A DNA stretch of 64,000 nucleotides from Bacillota bacterium. Lineage in GTDB: Bacteria; Bacillota; Clostridia; Tissierellales; Sedimentibacteraceae. Position 1 is the first letter of the stretch, and each line of letters begins with the position of its first letter. Location of the stretch: NCBI GenBank assembly GCA_023386345.1, contig JAEWJT010000020.1, forward strand, positions 1-64,000, written 5' to 3'. Position numbers and translations under genes: made by a program. Below are positions 49,552 through 58,498 of the stretch, one piece after another. The notes under the pieces are model-generated. The model was not told the DNA's origin, ran no database searches, and was given only the letters and a program-made list of their open reading frames with translations.

Positions 49552-51381
49552 ATGTCATACTATGAAGAACAAGACGATGTAAAACAGTCTTTTAATATAA
49601 AAATATGGATGAAATTAAAACCATTTATAGCAAGATATAAATTTAAGTTTGTCGGAGTTACACTTCTGATGATGGTCCTTGCTTTGACGGATATAACAAT
49701 ACCTTTATTTCAAAGTTATGTTGTTGATAACATTATAATGAAGGGAAAATTAGATGGAATAGAAACATTTACTGTACTTTACATTATTATGATTGTCGTT
49801 CAGGTAATTTCGGTTTATGGATTTACAAGAATTTCTATGCTTATAGAAATGCGTTTAAGCTTCGACTTAAGAGAGACAGTATTTACAAAACTTCAAAAGC
49901 TTTCATTATCTTACTATAACACAACTCCTGTAGGATATATGATGTCAAGAGTTTTGAGTGATACAGGGAAAATAGGCGAGTCAATTGCATGGGGAATTGT
50001 TGATATGTTTTGGGCATTCGTATACGTTTTAGGAGTATTTATAGCAATGTTTATACTTAACTATAAGCTTGCTCTTCTTGTAGCGATAATAATTCCAGTT
50101 ATGGCAGTTGCGACATTATATTTCCAAGGAAAGCTCTTAAGTGCTAACCGTACTATAAGAAAAACAAATGCAATAATGACAGGCGAATTTAACGAGTGTA
50201 TAACAGGAGCTAAAACAAGTAAGACTTTGGTTATTGAAGATAAGAATTTCAAAGGCTTCAAAACCACTACGGATAAAATGTATGGTGCAAATGTTCATAT
50301 GGCAAGATTAAATGCAGTATTTATACCTATTATAATATTTGCAGGCTCTTTAGCAACTGCAATAGTGCTTTCAAAGGGAGGAAAATACACCCTTGACGGA
50401 ATATTTAAAATAGGTGAGCTGAGTGCATTCTTAGCATACTCAATTGGTATATTTGAGCCTATTCAAAACTTGGCGAGAATATTTGCTGAATTTATATCAT
50501 TGCAGGCAAATATCGAAAGAGTTTCCGGAGTTTTAGAACAGGAGCTATTAATAGAAGATACAGAAGAAGTTATAGCAAAATACGGTGATAATATTCATCC
50601 AAAGAGAGAAAACTGGGAAATTATCAATGGTGATATAGAATTTAGAAATGTAAGCTTTACATATCCAGATGGAGAAGAAGAGGTATTAAAGGACTTTTCT
50701 CTTAAAATACCAGCAGGAACAAATGTAGCAATAGTTGGAGAAACAGGAGCTGGAAAGAGTACCCTTGTAAACTTAGCTTGTAGATTCTTTGAGCCTACAA
50801 GTGGTCAAATACTTATAGATGGTGTTGATTACAAGGAAAGAAGTCAGCTATGGCTTCATTCAAACATAGGATATGTATTGCAAAGTCCACATCTTTTCTC
50901 AGGTACTATAAAGGAAAACATAAGATATGGAAAACTTGATGCAACAGATGAGGAAATTGAAAGAGCTGCAAAGGCTGTATCGGCAGATACGGTAGTTGCT
51001 AAGCTTGACAAAGGATACGAAAGTGATGTAGGAGAAAACGGAGATAGACTTTCAACGGGTGAAAAACAGCTTATATCATTTGCAAGAGCAATAATTGCAA
51101 ACCCAAGGATATTTGTACTTGATGAAGCGACATCTTCGATAGATACTCATACAGAGCAGCTCATACAAGAAGCAATTAACCATATATTGCGCGGAAGAAC
51201 TTCATTTATAATCGCACACAGACTTTCAACTATAAGAAAGGCAGACATAATTCTTGTAGTTAAAGAGGGCAAGATTATAGAAAGAGGAGAACACAAAGAA
51301 CTATTAAAGAAAAAAGGTTATTACTATGACCTTTACACAAAACAATTTGAAGAAGAAAAAACACAAGAAAGATTGGGGTAA
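49552..51381 (+). CDS. Heterodimeric multidrug ABC exporter subunit, BmrD-like
   Basis: A 609-aa partner. Walker A is GETGAGKSTLVNLA, Walker B IFVLDEATSSID with the catalytic Glu, and the His of the switch is in IIAHRLSTIRK. The signature is degenerate (LSTGEKQLISFAR instead of LSGGQ). So one ATP site has both good Walker B and good signature, and the other has both degenerate halves, which is the expected asymmetry. RBS GGAGGTG. Functions with the protein at 47717. Confidence 0.9.
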   Translation: MSYYEEQDDVKQSFNIKIWMKLKPFIARYKFKFVGVTLLMMVLALTDITIPLFQSYVVDNIIMKGKLDGIETFTVLYIIMIVVQVISVYGFTRISMLIEMRLSFDLRETVFTKLQKLSLSYYNTTPVGYMMSRVLSDTGKIGESIAWGIVDMFWAFVYVLGVFIAMFILNYKLALLVAIIIPVMAVATLYFQGKLLSANRTIRKTNAIMTGEFNECITGAKTSKTLVIEDKNFKGFKTTTDKMYGANVHMARLNAVFIPIIIFAGSLATAIVLSKGGKYTLDGIFKIGELSAFLAYSIGIFEPIQNLARIFAEFISLQANIERVSGVLEQELLIEDTEEVIAKYGDNIHPKRENWEIINGDIEFRNVSFTYPDGEEEVLKDFSLKIPAGTNVAIVGETGAGKSTLVNLACRFFEPTSGQILIDGVDYKERSQLWLHSNIGYVLQSPHLFSGTIKENIRYGKLDATDEEIERAAKAVSADTVVAKLDKGYESDVGENGDRLSTGEKQLISFARAIIANPRIFVLDEATSSIDTHTEQLIQEAINHILRGRTSFIIAHRLSTIRKADIILVVKEGKIIERGEHKELLKKKGYYYDLYTKQFEEEKTQERLG

Positions 51382-51480
51382 TAAAACATTTATATCCCAA
51401 TCAAAAGTAAAAAGTTCAATAAAATAACTTATGAAAAATAATTGAGCTTAAAAAGAAAGATAAATACTAGGAGGGATATA

Positions 51481-51627
51481 ATGAAAAACTTATTTAAGAA
51501 GTCAGATAAAATAGATAAAAGAATATATGATTTGAAGCAAATAGAAGAACACTTGGACAAAGTTGAAAGTATAAAAAGAGACTATCAAAGTGGATATATA
51601 TCATTTAATTGCTATTCTATAAAATAA
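51481..51627 (+). CDS. Small hypothetical protein, 48 aa
   Basis: Begins MKNLFKKSDKIDKRIYDLK and ends QSGYISFNCYSIK. Highly charged and probably helical. The ATG at 51481 follows AGGAGGG, a strong ribosome binding site. It lies 100 nt after the exporter operon and before an inverted repeat at 51643-51704. No family recognised; it may be another leader peptide for a gene now lost. Confidence 0.5.
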   Translation: MKNLFKKSDKIDKRIYDLKQIEEHLDKVESIKRDYQSGYISFNCYSIK

Positions 51628-51642
51628 TAAAAATAAATAATT

Positions 51643-51704
51643 TAGGAGAGTACTTTTTTACTAATAATATTGTTTTAATATTTTGAAATAAGAAAGTATC
51701 TCTC
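51643..51704 (+). other. Long inverted repeat after the 48-aa ORF
   Basis: GGAGAG-TACTTT and AAAGTATCTCTCC pair with one bulged base around about 37 nt that contain a nested AATATT-gttt-AATATT hairpin. There is no T run beyond. Position after the small ORF recalls an attenuator. Confidence 0.5.
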
Positions 51705-51714
51705 CAAATGAAAC

Positions 51715-51945
51715 AAACCTATAATGGATATTGTTAAACTTGCAATAATATCGAAATATCAGGGTAAAGGTTTAGGTAGATGTATGCCTAGGTAAGCAAT
51801 TAATTTTGCTAAAAGTAAAATTATGATAAAGTTGTTCTTTGTGTTAATTCCGAAAATGATAATGCAAAACATTGTACATACATGAAGGCTTTGAGCAAAT
51901 AGAATAAGCTGTATGCTATAATTTTACTTATAATAGATAACAATT
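51715..51945 (+). pseudogene. Remnant of a GNAT acetyltransferase gene
   Basis: Read across frames it gives IVKLAIISKYQGKGLGR (the acetyl-CoA loop), AINFAKSK, VVLCVNSENDNAKH, HEGFEQIE and AVCYNFTYNR. These are the last 70 residues of a GNAT enzyme, with at least two frameshifts and stops. Nothing remains of the N-terminal half. Confidence 0.8.
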
Positions 51946-52016
51946 AAAGGCGTTAAATTAGATAAAATAAGATAGTAAGAGTAAAACATATAAAAAGCGG
52001 CGTTATGGAGGTACAT

Positions 52017-52763
52017 ATGACTAAAAAAGAAATAATTGAAGTTGCTAAGAAGCAGTTAGCACTGGACTTTAACTGTAATGCAACTGATCTTAACAATAAT
52101 AAAAATATTTTTAATAAAAATACATTAATAGATGGAAGAAGAATTTACAGGAATGATGGCTGTTTTTTCAAATTATTAGCAATCAACGGTATAGCAGTAT
52201 TTAGTGCTGATGAAAAAATATTACCTTGGCTTATAGATGAGTTTCAAAGCTGTGAGGGTGAATGGATTTTTGAATATCAAGAGTTAAAATCAATCGATAA
52301 GAAATTAATGGAATTTGACCATGAAATCAGCAGCACACATCACTATTATTTGCCTAATCCTGAGTTTCCAAAGGCTGAAAGTAGATTTGATGTTAAATGG
52401 TTTGAGAAGGATGAAATTCTTAGGTTTAAGGATGATGAACGATTTAGTGAGGCTTTAGCATTTAGTGAAATTTATCCTGATATTTTAGCTGTAGCAGCAA
52501 TGGATGGTGATAAAATTATGGGTATGGCTGGCTCAAGTGAAGATAGTAAAACTATGTGGCAAATAGGTATTGATGTTATACCTGAATATAGAGGAGAGGG
52601 AGTTGCATCAAACCTTGTTTCGATTTTAAAGGATGAGATATTAAAAAGAGGAAAAGTACCTTTTTATGGTACATCAGAGTCACATAATTTTTCAAAGCAA
52701 GTGGCATTTAATTCGGGTTTCTTCCCATTTTGGGCAGAAGTGGCTTCGAGAAAATGCAGATAA
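52017..52763 (+). CDS. GNAT-family N-acetyltransferase
   Basis: A 248-aa protein whose last 110 residues are a GNAT domain (VAAMDGDKIMGMAG, then IGIDVIPEYRGEGVASNLVSIL with the CoA loop, then SHNFSKQVAFNSGF). The N-terminal 130 residues are a family-specific region. Substrate unknown. The ATG at 52017 follows GGAGG. It ends 26 nt before the methyltransferase gene, probably in one operon. Confidence 0.85.
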   Translation: MTKKEIIEVAKKQLALDFNCNATDLNNNKNIFNKNTLIDGRRIYRNDGCFFKLLAINGIAVFSADEKILPWLIDEFQSCEGEWIFEYQELKSIDKKLMEFDHEISSTHHYYLPNPEFPKAESRFDVKWFEKDEILRFKDDERFSEALAFSEIYPDILAVAAMDGDKIMGMAGSSEDSKTMWQIGIDVIPEYRGEGVASNLVSILKDEILKRGKVPFYGTSESHNFSKQVAFNSGFFPFWAEVASRKCR

Positions 52764-52788
52764 GTTTAAAAAATGCACGGAGGTGTTC

Positions 52789-53640
52789 ATGTTAGATAAT
52801 AAGGGCTTTGATCTATGGGCTGATGGTTATGATAAGAGTGTTAATTTGAGCGAACAAGATAACGATTACCCATTTGCTGGATATAAAGATGTCTTAAATA
52901 CAATTTACAATCAAATTCGTGTAAAAAACGAAGCGAAAATATTAGATATAGGCTTTGGCACAGGTGTTCTGACAAAAAGACTGTATGATGATGGATATGA
53001 AATTTGGGGGATTGACTTTTCTGAAAAAATGATAGAGATATCAAGAGAAAAAATGCCTGAGGCTAAGTTAATTCAATATGATTTTTCAAAGGGTATACCC
53101 GATGAGCTAGAGGATGAGAACTTTGATTTTATCATAAGTACATACGCTCTGCATCACTTAAATGAAACTGAAAAGGTTAAATTTTTAACTAAGCTTTTAG
53201 GGCTTCTAAATAATAAGGGAATGATTTTAATTGGTGATGTAGCCTTTGAGACAAGAAAAATGCACGATAAATGTAAATCAGATTGTGGAGAAGGCAATTG
53301 GGACGATGAAGAATTTTATTTAGTATTTGATGAAGTAGAAAAATCATTTAAAGAGGTAGAATTTACACAAATATCGCATTGTGCAGGAGTTTTAAGCTTA
53401 TCAAATAAAATAGTAGATAAAAGAAATATTTTAGAAGATGAAATTTTTACATATAAAATTACAAAGGATAAAAAAGTATTTATATCCTGGCGTGGAAAAC
53501 AAGTAACTACACTTAGCGGAAAAAAAGGTGAAGAATTTATAGGAAAAATTGAAGGTGCAGATTCTTTTGAAAAACAACTGATTATGGCTAAGGAAACAGG
53601 CAATTTCAAGCGTGGTAATGAAAAGGGCAGAGGAAAATAG
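52789..53640 (+). CDS. SAM-dependent methyltransferase with C-terminal extension
   Basis: A 283-aa protein. The class I methyltransferase fold shows motif I ILDIGFGTGVLTKRL, EIWGIDFSEKMIE and FDFIISTYALHHL. The last 65 residues (KVFISWRGKQVTTLSGKKGEEF, then AKETGNFKRGNEKGRGK) form an extra segment that looks like a separate small domain. I have seen the GNFKRGNE ending in clostridial proteins of unknown role. The ATG at 52789 has GGAGGTG upstream. Stop codon touches the start of the nucleosidase gene. Confidence 0.85.
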   Translation: MLDNKGFDLWADGYDKSVNLSEQDNDYPFAGYKDVLNTIYNQIRVKNEAKILDIGFGTGVLTKRLYDDGYEIWGIDFSEKMIEISREKMPEAKLIQYDFSKGIPDELEDENFDFIISTYALHHLNETEKVKFLTKLLGLLNNKGMILIGDVAFETRKMHDKCKSDCGEGNWDDEEFYLVFDEVEKSFKEVEFTQISHCAGVLSLSNKIVDKRNILEDEIFTYKITKDKKVFISWRGKQVTTLSGKKGEEFIGKIEGADSFEKQLIMAKETGNFKRGNEKGRGK

Positions 53641-54327
53641 ATGATAAAAATAGGTATTATTTCAGCAATGGAGTTGGAAATTGAGTATATAAAGGAAAAA
53701 ATGAGCGATGTTCAAAAATATATTATTAAGGGTATAACTTATTCAACAGGTTATATTGATAATATCGAAATAGTTCTTGGTGTATGTGGTATTGGCAAGG
53801 TTAATGCTGCTATATATACACAAATAATGATAGATAAATTTGAAGTTAATTACATTATTAATACAGGCATAGCAGGAAGTATGTCAAGTGATGTTAAGCA
53901 TTTAGATATAGTTGTATCAAAGGATTTAACTTATTACGATGTACGAAAAGAACAACTTAAATCGTGCTATCCATATCAAGAATATTTTATTGCTGATGAA
54001 AATCTAATAAATTATGCAGCAAAATCTATAAAAGGTAATAGTGACTTTCATATTGGAACTATCATTACAGGCGATGATTTTATTGCTGAAAAATTAAAAA
54101 AGGATGCTTTATGCGAAAGATATAACGCTTTATGTGTAGAAATGGAAGGAGCTAGTATAGCTCATACAGCATTTATAAATGAAATTCCATTTATAGTTAT
54201 AAGGTGTATATCAGATACTGCTGATGATGATGCAAGTTCAGATTATAAAAATTTTGAACAAATTGCAGCTAAGAAGGCTTCACTATTAGTTGTGGACATG
54301 GTAAAAATGATGGAATTTACCAAATAG
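53641..54327 (+). CDS. mtnN: 5'-methylthioadenosine/S-adenosylhomocysteine nucleosidase
   Basis: Hydrolyses SAH and MTA to adenine and a thio-ribose (228 aa). Family signatures: IGIISAMELEIEYIKEKM, VCGIGKVNAA, INTGIAGSM, VEMEGASIAHTA with the ribose-binding Glu, and RCISDTADDDA with the catalytic Asp. It starts directly after the methyltransferase stop codon, so it would remove the SAH that enzyme makes. Confidence 0.93.
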   Translation: MIKIGIISAMELEIEYIKEKMSDVQKYIIKGITYSTGYIDNIEIVLGVCGIGKVNAAIYTQIMIDKFEVNYIINTGIAGSMSSDVKHLDIVVSKDLTYYDVRKEQLKSCYPYQEYFIADENLINYAAKSIKGNSDFHIGTIITGDDFIAEKLKKDALCERYNALCVEMEGASIAHTAFINEIPFIVIRCISDTADDDASSDYKNFEQIAAKKASLLVVDMVKMMEFTK

Positions 54328-54403
54328 TGTTTAGCAGATTAAGAGAGTCCCATTGTTGCTAAATATTAAATATTTTAAACAAAAGATAAATGTAGAGGAT
54401 ATT

Positions 54404-55267
54404 ATGATAGATATAATAAAAAATCAACTGGATAAAATGAATACTAATTATGACCAGATTGCTGATTTACGTTCAAAGGATGGAGTCCATTTATACAAGG
54501 TACAAGACTGCGATAAAAAGTACGTTTTAAAATATTTTGAAAACGCAGAATTCAGAAGAGAAATCAAAAACTATCTGATACTTCAAGATTTAAATGTATT
54601 GACTATCCCTTTGATTGCATATACAGATGAAGCCATACTCATGGATGATATAAGCCATAGTTCTGATATGCGTTTAGCAGTAAAAGAGGATATGAATAGT
54701 CCGGATATTTGCTTTACACTAGGTAAATGGTACAAAAATTTACATGAAAAAGGCAAGCAATATGTAAAACTAAACGGTGATGGAATGTATATGGAAACAG
54801 ATTGTATTACATTTGAAAACATTCAGATGATAAAGCAAAAAACAAATACATCTGATAGCTTAGTGTGGAAAGCTATCGAGGAAAAATTAGGCTATTTGAG
54901 GGAAATAATAGACAAAACTGAAAAAACACTTACATACAACGATTTTTACTATACAAATATGGCTGTATCAAAAGAGCATGGAGCGTTTATGTTTGATTAT
55001 AATTTGCTTGGAAAGGGATATATAGCTTCGGACATAAAAAATGTTACTGTACAATTAAGCGAAGATGCGAAAAACGCTTTTCTTAAGGGATATGGACAAT
55101 ACAACAAAAAAGAAGAACTTATGCACGAAGTAGCTGGAAGTTTAGTAGCACTTTGCTTTGCATGCCGAAGGGAAATATTTCCAGAGTGGGGATATGAAGA
55201 ATTAGAAGGAGTTAAGAACGGATTAATGTTAGAAAACATTGAAAAATTATATAAGAAATTGGAGTGA
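54404..55267 (+). CDS. Aminoglycoside phosphotransferase/choline kinase-fold protein
   Basis: A 287-aa small-molecule kinase of the APH fold. The N lobe has KKYVLKYFENAEF with the ATP lysine. The catalytic loop is LTYNDFYYTNMAV (HGDxxxxN type, with Asn in the His position) and the metal-binding Asp is in AFMFDYNLLGKG. The substrate could be an aminoglycoside or another amino-sugar or alcohol. The ATG at 54404 follows GAGGA, and an upstream TTG lacks a ribosome binding site. Follows mtnN in the same direction. Confidence 0.8.
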   Translation: MIDIIKNQLDKMNTNYDQIADLRSKDGVHLYKVQDCDKKYVLKYFENAEFRREIKNYLILQDLNVLTIPLIAYTDEAILMDDISHSSDMRLAVKEDMNSPDICFTLGKWYKNLHEKGKQYVKLNGDGMYMETDCITFENIQMIKQKTNTSDSLVWKAIEEKLGYLREIIDKTEKTLTYNDFYYTNMAVSKEHGAFMFDYNLLGKGYIASDIKNVTVQLSEDAKNAFLKGYGQYNKKEELMHEVAGSLVALCFACRREIFPEWGYEELEGVKNGLMLENIEKLYKKLE

Positions 55268-55274
55268 TTAAACT

Positions 55275-56783
55275 ATGAATAATGAAAAACGCAAAATAGA
55301 TATTAGAAAAATAGGAGACAAATGGAATATTTCCGGAGCGGTTACTATATACCATAAGAAAGAACGCATTTATAAGGACTTTTTTGGATTGGCAAACCGT
55401 GAGACAGGCGAGAAGATAAATGAAGAATCAACTTATTTATTTAAAGGATCTTCGCGATTTTTGTTATCAGCATCTATGCTGATGCTGTCAGATATGAAAA
55501 AAATAAATCTAAATGATACGATTGATAAGTATATACCGGAATATGCTAATGCACATAAAATTAAGATAAAGCATTTGATATTGGGTGAATCAGGTATTCG
55601 TGATTATTTTTACGGAAAAATAATGCTTGAATTAAATAATGACGAAAAGCACAATTCTCTTGAAGAAAGAAATCGTACTGTAGAAGAAAAGAGAATGTAT
55701 ACAAAAAGTTATTCATTTGAAGAGGTGCTTAAACTTATAGGCAGTGATGAACTTGAATTTGAGCCTGGAGCAGAAAAAGCTAATTATTCAACAACTGAAA
55801 ATGTGTTTTGCAAGGAAATTATAGAACGAGTTTCTGGGATGAATCTTTTGGACTTTGAATTTAAATATATATTTGAGCCTCTAAATATGTCTCAAACAAA
55901 GAAAGGAAGAAATGTAAATACAAATACTTATTTCAACTTCAGAGATAATGAGCTGGTTTTGGCTAAAATAGATGATACAGCCTCAGATTTATTTGTAACA
56001 ACAGCTGATGATATTGAGAAATTAATGTTAGCTTTATATGAAGATATTGTTTTATCTGATGAAAAATCTTCATCATCTACAAAGCTATTGTCAAGCAATA
56101 GCTGGAAAAAAGCACTTAGCTTTAATGAAGAAAATATTGGGCTTGGATTTAGTTCTGTAAATGGAACTATTTGTGTAGATGAATTTGATCTTCTTGGAAA
56201 TGAAGTTTCCTTGTATTTTAATAAAGAAGCTGAGTTGTGCTATATGCAATTAAATAATGCAAATATCATAGTTGAGAATATAGCTGGTACATGGTTACAT
56301 TTCCGAAAGGAAATGAGAAATGAAATAGATTCATTTTTTACATACCCTAAAAATACACGCATAGTTCCGTACAATAAGAAAAATTGGTATGATGTTATGA
56401 GCCTTGAAATATCAAAAGACCAATATGAGTTTGTATGTGATGCAAAGCAGAGTATTGCTTACACATTTGCTTATCAGGGAGATCATAAGCTTTTCGTAGA
56501 GATGGAAGGTGATAAGCCTGTAGGACTTATGGTTTTAAAAGCAAACAAGAAAAAGAATGAATATCATTTTGCTATTTTATTGGTAGATAGACGATATCAG
56601 GGAAGAGGCTATGGAAAAATTATGGTCGAATGGGCACTTGAATATTTTAGAAAACAGGGTGCAAAAGAACTGACAATAGGTGTAAACCGATTTAATATAT
56701 CTGCTCAGAGATTATATAAAAGCGTTGGTTTTAAAGATGATTTAGTTTATGAAGAAGGAATGTTATTAAAAGTAATATTTTAA
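55275..56783 (+). CDS. Degenerate beta-lactamase-fold protein fused to a GNAT domain
   Basis: A 502-aa fusion. Residues 1-350 match the class C beta-lactamase/serine hydrolase fold (KIGDKWNISGAVTIYHKKE, then LFKGSSRFLLSASMLML, then LNDTIDKYIPEY). Where active members have SxxK, this has GSSRF without the Lys; where they have YxN it reads NYSTTEN. So the hydrolase part is probably inactive. Residues 365-502 are a GNAT domain (FAILLVDRRYQGRGYGKIMVEWAL, then NISAQRLYKSVGF) that looks intact. It follows the APH-like gene by 7 nt. The hydrolase part may bind the substrate for acetylation. Confidence 0.8.
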   Translation: MNNEKRKIDIRKIGDKWNISGAVTIYHKKERIYKDFFGLANRETGEKINEESTYLFKGSSRFLLSASMLMLSDMKKINLNDTIDKYIPEYANAHKIKIKHLILGESGIRDYFYGKIMLELNNDEKHNSLEERNRTVEEKRMYTKSYSFEEVLKLIGSDELEFEPGAEKANYSTTENVFCKEIIERVSGMNLLDFEFKYIFEPLNMSQTKKGRNVNTNTYFNFRDNELVLAKIDDTASDLFVTTADDIEKLMLALYEDIVLSDEKSSSSTKLLSSNSWKKALSFNEENIGLGFSSVNGTICVDEFDLLGNEVSLYFNKEAELCYMQLNNANIIVENIAGTWLHFRKEMRNEIDSFFTYPKNTRIVPYNKKNWYDVMSLEISKDQYEFVCDAKQSIAYTFAYQGDHKLFVEMEGDKPVGLMVLKANKKKNEYHFAILLVDRRYQGRGYGKIMVEWALEYFRKQGAKELTIGVNRFNISAQRLYKSVGFKDDLVYEEGMLLKVIF

Positions 56784-56826
56784 AATAGGTTTATAAAGTA
56801 TTTAAAAATAATTGGAGGTGTGAGAA

Positions 56827-56859
56827 GTGAGACTAAGAAAGCTAGCTGGACTAAAATAA
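56827..56859 (+). CDS. 10-codon leader peptide of the ABC-F gene
   Basis: GTG-start mini-ORF (MRLRKLAGLK) with GGAGG 8 nt upstream. It overlaps the first arm of alternative hairpins that end before the ABC-F ribosome binding site. The arrangement matches leader-peptide attenuation of antibiotic-resistance ABC-F genes. Confidence 0.65.
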   Translation: MRLRKLAGLK

Positions 56860-56899
56860 ATTTACCTAGCTAAATAATGATTTTCCAAGATAGCTAGGT
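56840..56899 (+). promoter_or_regulatory. Alternative hairpins before the ABC-F gene
   Basis: Three arms are related. Arm 1 is AGCTAGCT (56840-56847, inside the leader ORF), arm 2 ACCTAGCTA (56864-56872), and arm 3 TAGCTAGGT (56891-56899). Arms 2 and 3 pair perfectly over 9 bp. Arm 1 can pair with arm 2 instead. A ribosome stalled in the leader ORF would hide arm 1 and change the choice. No T run follows arm 3. Confidence 0.65.
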
Positions 56900-56922
56900 A
56901 TTAAAACTAAAGGAGGCTATCT

Positions 56923-58488
56923 ATGGCAAAAATAAATATAAATAATTTAACATATAGTTATAAGGAATATTATCAACCGATATTTTCGGATATAAATTTA
57001 TCAATTGATACAGACTGGAGACTGGGACTAATAGGGCGAAACGGCAGAGGAAAAACAACTTTATTAAAGCTTATTAATGGAGAATTAGAGCCAGATATAG
57101 GTCATGTATCAAAAAATGTAAATACTGAATATTTTCCTTATTCTATAAATACCAAATATACTAATACACTTGATGTTATAAAAGAGAACATTGGACTGCT
57201 TAAAACAAGAGAGGATATAATGGACGAGATTATATCCTCCAATAATGAAAATAGATTTGATGAATATCAAGAGATTTTAGATGAATACTCAGAGCTTGAA
57301 GGCTTTAGCGTTGAAGCGAATATAAAAAAAGAATTTTATTTGATGAATCTTTCAGAAAGCTTATTAGAACAGAATTTTGACACCTTATCAGGTGGCGAAA
57401 AGACTAAAATGCTTATAATTGCTTTGTTTTTGAGAAAAAATGCCTTTGTATTGCTTGATGAGCCAACTAATCATCTTGATAAAGAGGGAAAACAGGCTGT
57501 ATTAAATTATCTTAGCCAAAAAAAGGGATTTATATTGATTTCTCATGACTGCGAGCTGCTGGATAATGTTGTAGACCATATAATTTCAATTAATAAGTCT
57601 GATATTTCGGTAGAAAAAGGAAATTACTCTACATGGCTTGACAACAAGAATATGACAGAACTATACGAGTTTAAGACCAAGGAAAGACTTGAAAGAGAAA
57701 TAAAGGATTTAGAAAGAAATTCAGTTATGAAAAGAGCTTGGGGAAATATTGCCAACAAGGAAAAAGCAGAATTCAGAACATTTGGAAGAAGCAATGATTC
57801 AAGAGCTGCAAAATTTATGAGGCAGGCAAAGGCTTCAGAACGCAATATCCAAAAAAATCTTGAACATAAAAAAGGCTTGTTGAAAAATTATGAAACGGTT
57901 TCGGATTTAGACATAAATCAAAACACTTTAGAAGATGATGCCTTAGTTACCATTATTAAATTGTCTTTTAAATATTCAAATAAGCTGCTTTTTAATAATT
58001 TAACCCTGCAAATAAGACAGGGAGACAGAATTTGGTTAAGAGGAAATAACGGAGTCGGTAAAACTACTTTACTAAAATTAATTTCCGGGGAAATAAACTC
58101 GGAGCAGGTACTCTATCAGGATAATATAAAAATTGCTCAAAGCTATCAAGAACCACTATGGCAGGAGGGCTTAGTAGATGAGCTGATTGATGACAGAGAT
58201 TTCAAATATAGATTTTTTGATATATGCAAGCTTCTTGATATCAAGGTTTTTACGAAAGATAAGCCAATAGAAACATATAGTAGTGGAGAGAAAAGAAAAA
58301 TAGACTTAGCAAGAGCTTTAGCGAGCGAAAATGATTTATTGCTAATGGATGAACCACTTAACTATATGGACACATATTTTAAAGAACAGCTTGAAAAGGC
58401 AATATTAGAATACAAACCAACATTAGTGTTTGTAGAGCATGATGAAGATTTTGGAAAAACTATTTCCAACAAAATAATAAATTTGTAG
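56923..58488 (+). CDS. ABC-F family protein, antibiotic-resistance type
   Basis: A 521-aa protein with two ATPase domains and no TM segment. It belongs to ABC-F, which act on the ribosome. First Walker A GRNGRGKTTLLKLI, signature LSGGEKTKMLI, Walker B FVLLDEPTNHLD. Second Walker A GNNGVGKTTLLKLI, signature YSSGEKRKIDLARA, Walker B LLMDEPLNYMD. A basic helical linker joins them (LKDLERNSVMKRAWGN-like residues). Length and N terminus fit the Lsa/Vga-type resistance ABC-F group. RBS AGGAGG. It has its own leader peptide. Confidence 0.88.
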   Translation: MAKININNLTYSYKEYYQPIFSDINLSIDTDWRLGLIGRNGRGKTTLLKLINGELEPDIGHVSKNVNTEYFPYSINTKYTNTLDVIKENIGLLKTREDIMDEIISSNNENRFDEYQEILDEYSELEGFSVEANIKKEFYLMNLSESLLEQNFDTLSGGEKTKMLIIALFLRKNAFVLLDEPTNHLDKEGKQAVLNYLSQKKGFILISHDCELLDNVVDHIISINKSDISVEKGNYSTWLDNKNMTELYEFKTKERLEREIKDLERNSVMKRAWGNIANKEKAEFRTFGRSNDSRAAKFMRQAKASERNIQKNLEHKKGLLKNYETVSDLDINQNTLEDDALVTIIKLSFKYSNKLLFNNLTLQIRQGDRIWLRGNNGVGKTTLLKLISGEINSEQVLYQDNIKIAQSYQEPLWQEGLVDELIDDRDFKYRFFDICKLLDIKVFTKDKPIETYSSGEKRKIDLARALASENDLLLMDEPLNYMDTYFKEQLEKAILEYKPTLVFVEHDEDFGKTISNKIINL

Positions 58489-58498
58489 CTTGGAAAAA

